Source: a bacterium (GTDB taxonomy: Bacteria > Bacillota > Bacilli > Lactobacillales > Streptococcaceae). Taken from it: 64,000 nt of DNA. Positions 63,096-64,000 of this stretch are shown in pieces (within the stretch, counting starts at the first letter, position 1; each line of letters starts with the position of its first letter). The stretch lies in NCBI GenBank assembly GCA_905221345.1, contig CAJNCW010000002.1, positions 62,001 to 126,000 of the forward strand, given 5' to 3'. The translations under genes and the position numbers were made by a program. The notes below the pieces were generated by a model. That model saw only the letters and a program-made list of their open reading frames with translations. It had not been told where the DNA came from and did not search any database.

Positions 63096-63701
63096 CTATC
63101 TTTTCTCGATGATTTCATCCACTGGCAAGCGGTAGCTTGGCTCCAATTTTTCGTCTGTGTAACCTACCGTAATCAAGAGTTCTGGGCGGAAACGGTCTTC
63201 AATGTCCAAAACTTCGTTGGCTTTTGATTTATCAAATCCAAGGATAATGTTAGAGCCGATTCCTTGGTCTGTCAGAGCGAGAACCAAGTTCATAGCAACC
63301 AAACCTGCATTGAGGGCTAGGTAGTCGCTGACTTGTTGTTCACTGTAACGCGCAAACTCGGCAGGAAGATTCTTCATAAAGTATTGAAGTTGCTCTTCAG
63401 AAAAGTTATTAGCGCCGCCAACGCGGGCAATCTTGCGGGCCCGTTTGGCAAGATCTGTATCGGTAAATAGGGCAATGGTCACTGGTGCTGATGACACCTG
63501 CTCAAAGTTCGAACCATAAGCTAATTTTGCCAATTCAGCATTTTTCTCACGAACCACCACAAATTTCCAAGGCTGGCTGTTGTGGGCACTTGGAGCTAAA
63601 GTTGCAATTTCGATAGCCGTACGCACATCTTTGGGATCAACCGGTTTATCAGTGAAATGCTTGGTCGCATGGCGTTTTTTGTTTAATTCAAGAAATTTCA
63701 T
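63096..63701 (-). CDS. Nitroreductase family FMN oxidoreductase
   Basis: 201 residues. FMN-binding opening KKRHATKHFTDKPVD and ATLAPSAHNSQPWKFVVV are typical of NfsB/NfnB-like enzymes. Reduces quinones or nitro compounds with NAD(P)H. First gene of the run ending with pepV; TTTCC-rich leader with AAAGGAAAT site. Confidence 0.92.
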   Translation of the reverse strand: MKFLELNKKRHATKHFTDKPVDPKDVRTAIEIATLAPSAHNSQPWKFVVVREKNAELAKLAYGSNFEQVSSAPVTIALFTDTDLAKRARKIARVGGANNFSEEQLQYFMKNLPAEFARYSEQQVSDYLALNAGLVAMNLVLALTDQGIGSNIILGFDKSKANEVLDIEDRFRPELLITVGYTDEKLEPSYRLPVDEIIEKR

Positions 63702-63782
63702 AATCGATTTCCTTTTCTAATTCTACTGCTTCCATTCTACCATATTTTGAAAGAGCTTGCAGGGATTTTTCATAGAAAGAAA

Positions 63783-63850
63783 TTGGAACACGGATGAGTA
63801 ACCAAACGAAGTCCATCATTTAAGTCAGGGATTCCCTCATCCAGTTCCAA
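63783..63850. repeat. Imperfect long inverted repeat
   Basis: TTGGAACACGGATGAG (63783-63798) is nearly matched by CTCATCCAGTTCCAA (63836-63850), loop 37 nt. It sits between the nitroreductase promoter region and the partial gene at the edge. A minus-strand frame across it (LELDEGIPDLNDGLRLVTHP) suggests it may be part of a decayed gene instead. Confidence 0.45.
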
Positions 63851-63872
63851 CTATTTTTCAGGGGGTAAAAAA

Positions 63873-64000
63873 CTAGTCTACCTTATATTCTGACTTTATA
63901 GCCTCCAAAAATTCTTTCACATCCTCTACATATCCATGCTTTTCAATTAAGCTGGTTAAGAGTTCTAGATTGTGCCCCCGATAGTTGTCATCTCGGCGTA
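63873..64000 (-). CDS. C-terminal end of an unknown gene (cut by window edge)
   Basis: The last 41 codons of a minus-strand frame that runs off the right edge. The visible tail is a charged helix pair, HNLELLTSLIEKHGYVEDVK followed by EFLEAIKSEYKVD. No motif is recognised. It ends 23 nt before the inverted repeat at 63783-63850. Confidence 0.55.
   Translation of the reverse strand, partial: RRDDNYRGHNLELLTSLIEKHGYVEDVKEFLEAIKSEYKVD

Noticed and set aside
1..64000. CRISPR array, prophage, complete insertion sequence or rRNA
   Set aside because: I looked for spaced direct repeats, transposase motifs, phage structural genes and rRNA segments and found none I could support.

Overview
The window is chromosomal DNA of a mitis-group Streptococcus, close to S. 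pneumoniae or S. mitis. The evidence is a BOX-type repeat, two proteins with choline-binding repeats, the vex123-vncRS-fba cluster, CodY next to a nicotinamidase, MurT/GatD, Dpr and LdcB, and low GC. From memory, the gene blocks match pneumococcal blocks, but they appear joined in a different order. That fits S. mitis or a relative better than S. pneumoniae itself. It is an inference and was not computed.

Layout. 1-3.2 kb: a heterodimeric ABC exporter (one half cut by the window edge), a BOX repeat and a DUF421/DUF3290 membrane pair. 3.3-7.0 kb: exoA, a VOC protein, then a purine riboswitch ahead of xpt-pbuX. 7.3-14.5 kb: typA, a pseudouridine synthase, a broken small membrane gene, rhodanese/YqgQ, a CpsY-like LysR regulator and a choline-binding amidase. 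14.6-16.0 kb: a broken RelB/DinJ-type antitoxin, hicAB and tRNA-Thr(CGT). 16.1-18.7 kb: a three-gene ABC-2 exporter. 19.0-24.2 kb is the accessory region and is very AT-rich. It holds a cytoplasmic-looking choline-binding-repeat protein split by one stop codon, a tightly overlapping five-gene operon (XRE regulator, membrane protein, frameshifted AbiTii-like protein, membrane-anchored protein, large membrane protein), and decayed gene remnants with a long perfect inverted repeat. 24.3-31.2 kb: fba, vncRS, vex321 and tRNA-Leu(AAG). 31.3-46.6 kb: pncA-codY, a candidate small RNA, cshA, a flavoprotein disulfide reductase, murT-gatD, pepQ, a vitamin-B6-type kinase with an ECF S-component, truA, transporters and dpr. 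46.8-64 kb: a second heterodimeric ABC exporter, tpiA, a DnaD-like gene, metA, apt, rplK-rplA split by a MITE-like element, ldcB, HIT, an M42 peptidase, a lipoprotein, brnQ, UDG-like, pepV and a nitroreductase.

The core genes cover nucleotide salvage (xpt, pbuX, apt), cell-wall modification (murT-gatD amidation, LdcB trimming, an amidase), amino-acid supply under CodY/MetR-type control (codY, metA, brnQ, peptidases), and oxidative or iron stress (dpr).

The most interesting signals are: (1) the XRE/AbiTii membrane operon at 19.96-23.46 kb, a candidate anti-phage system with a possible phase-variable A7 tract; (2) a perfect-consensus promoter plus terminator between codY and cshA defining a CU-rich small RNA of about 115 nt; (3) three apparently leaderless genes (murT, the LysR regulator, the yqgQ-like gene); (4) a glycine-zipper peptide in frame with a choline-binding-repeat protein across a single TAA; (5) a 17-bp perfect inverted repeat with a GC-rich 55-nt loop in the decayed region.
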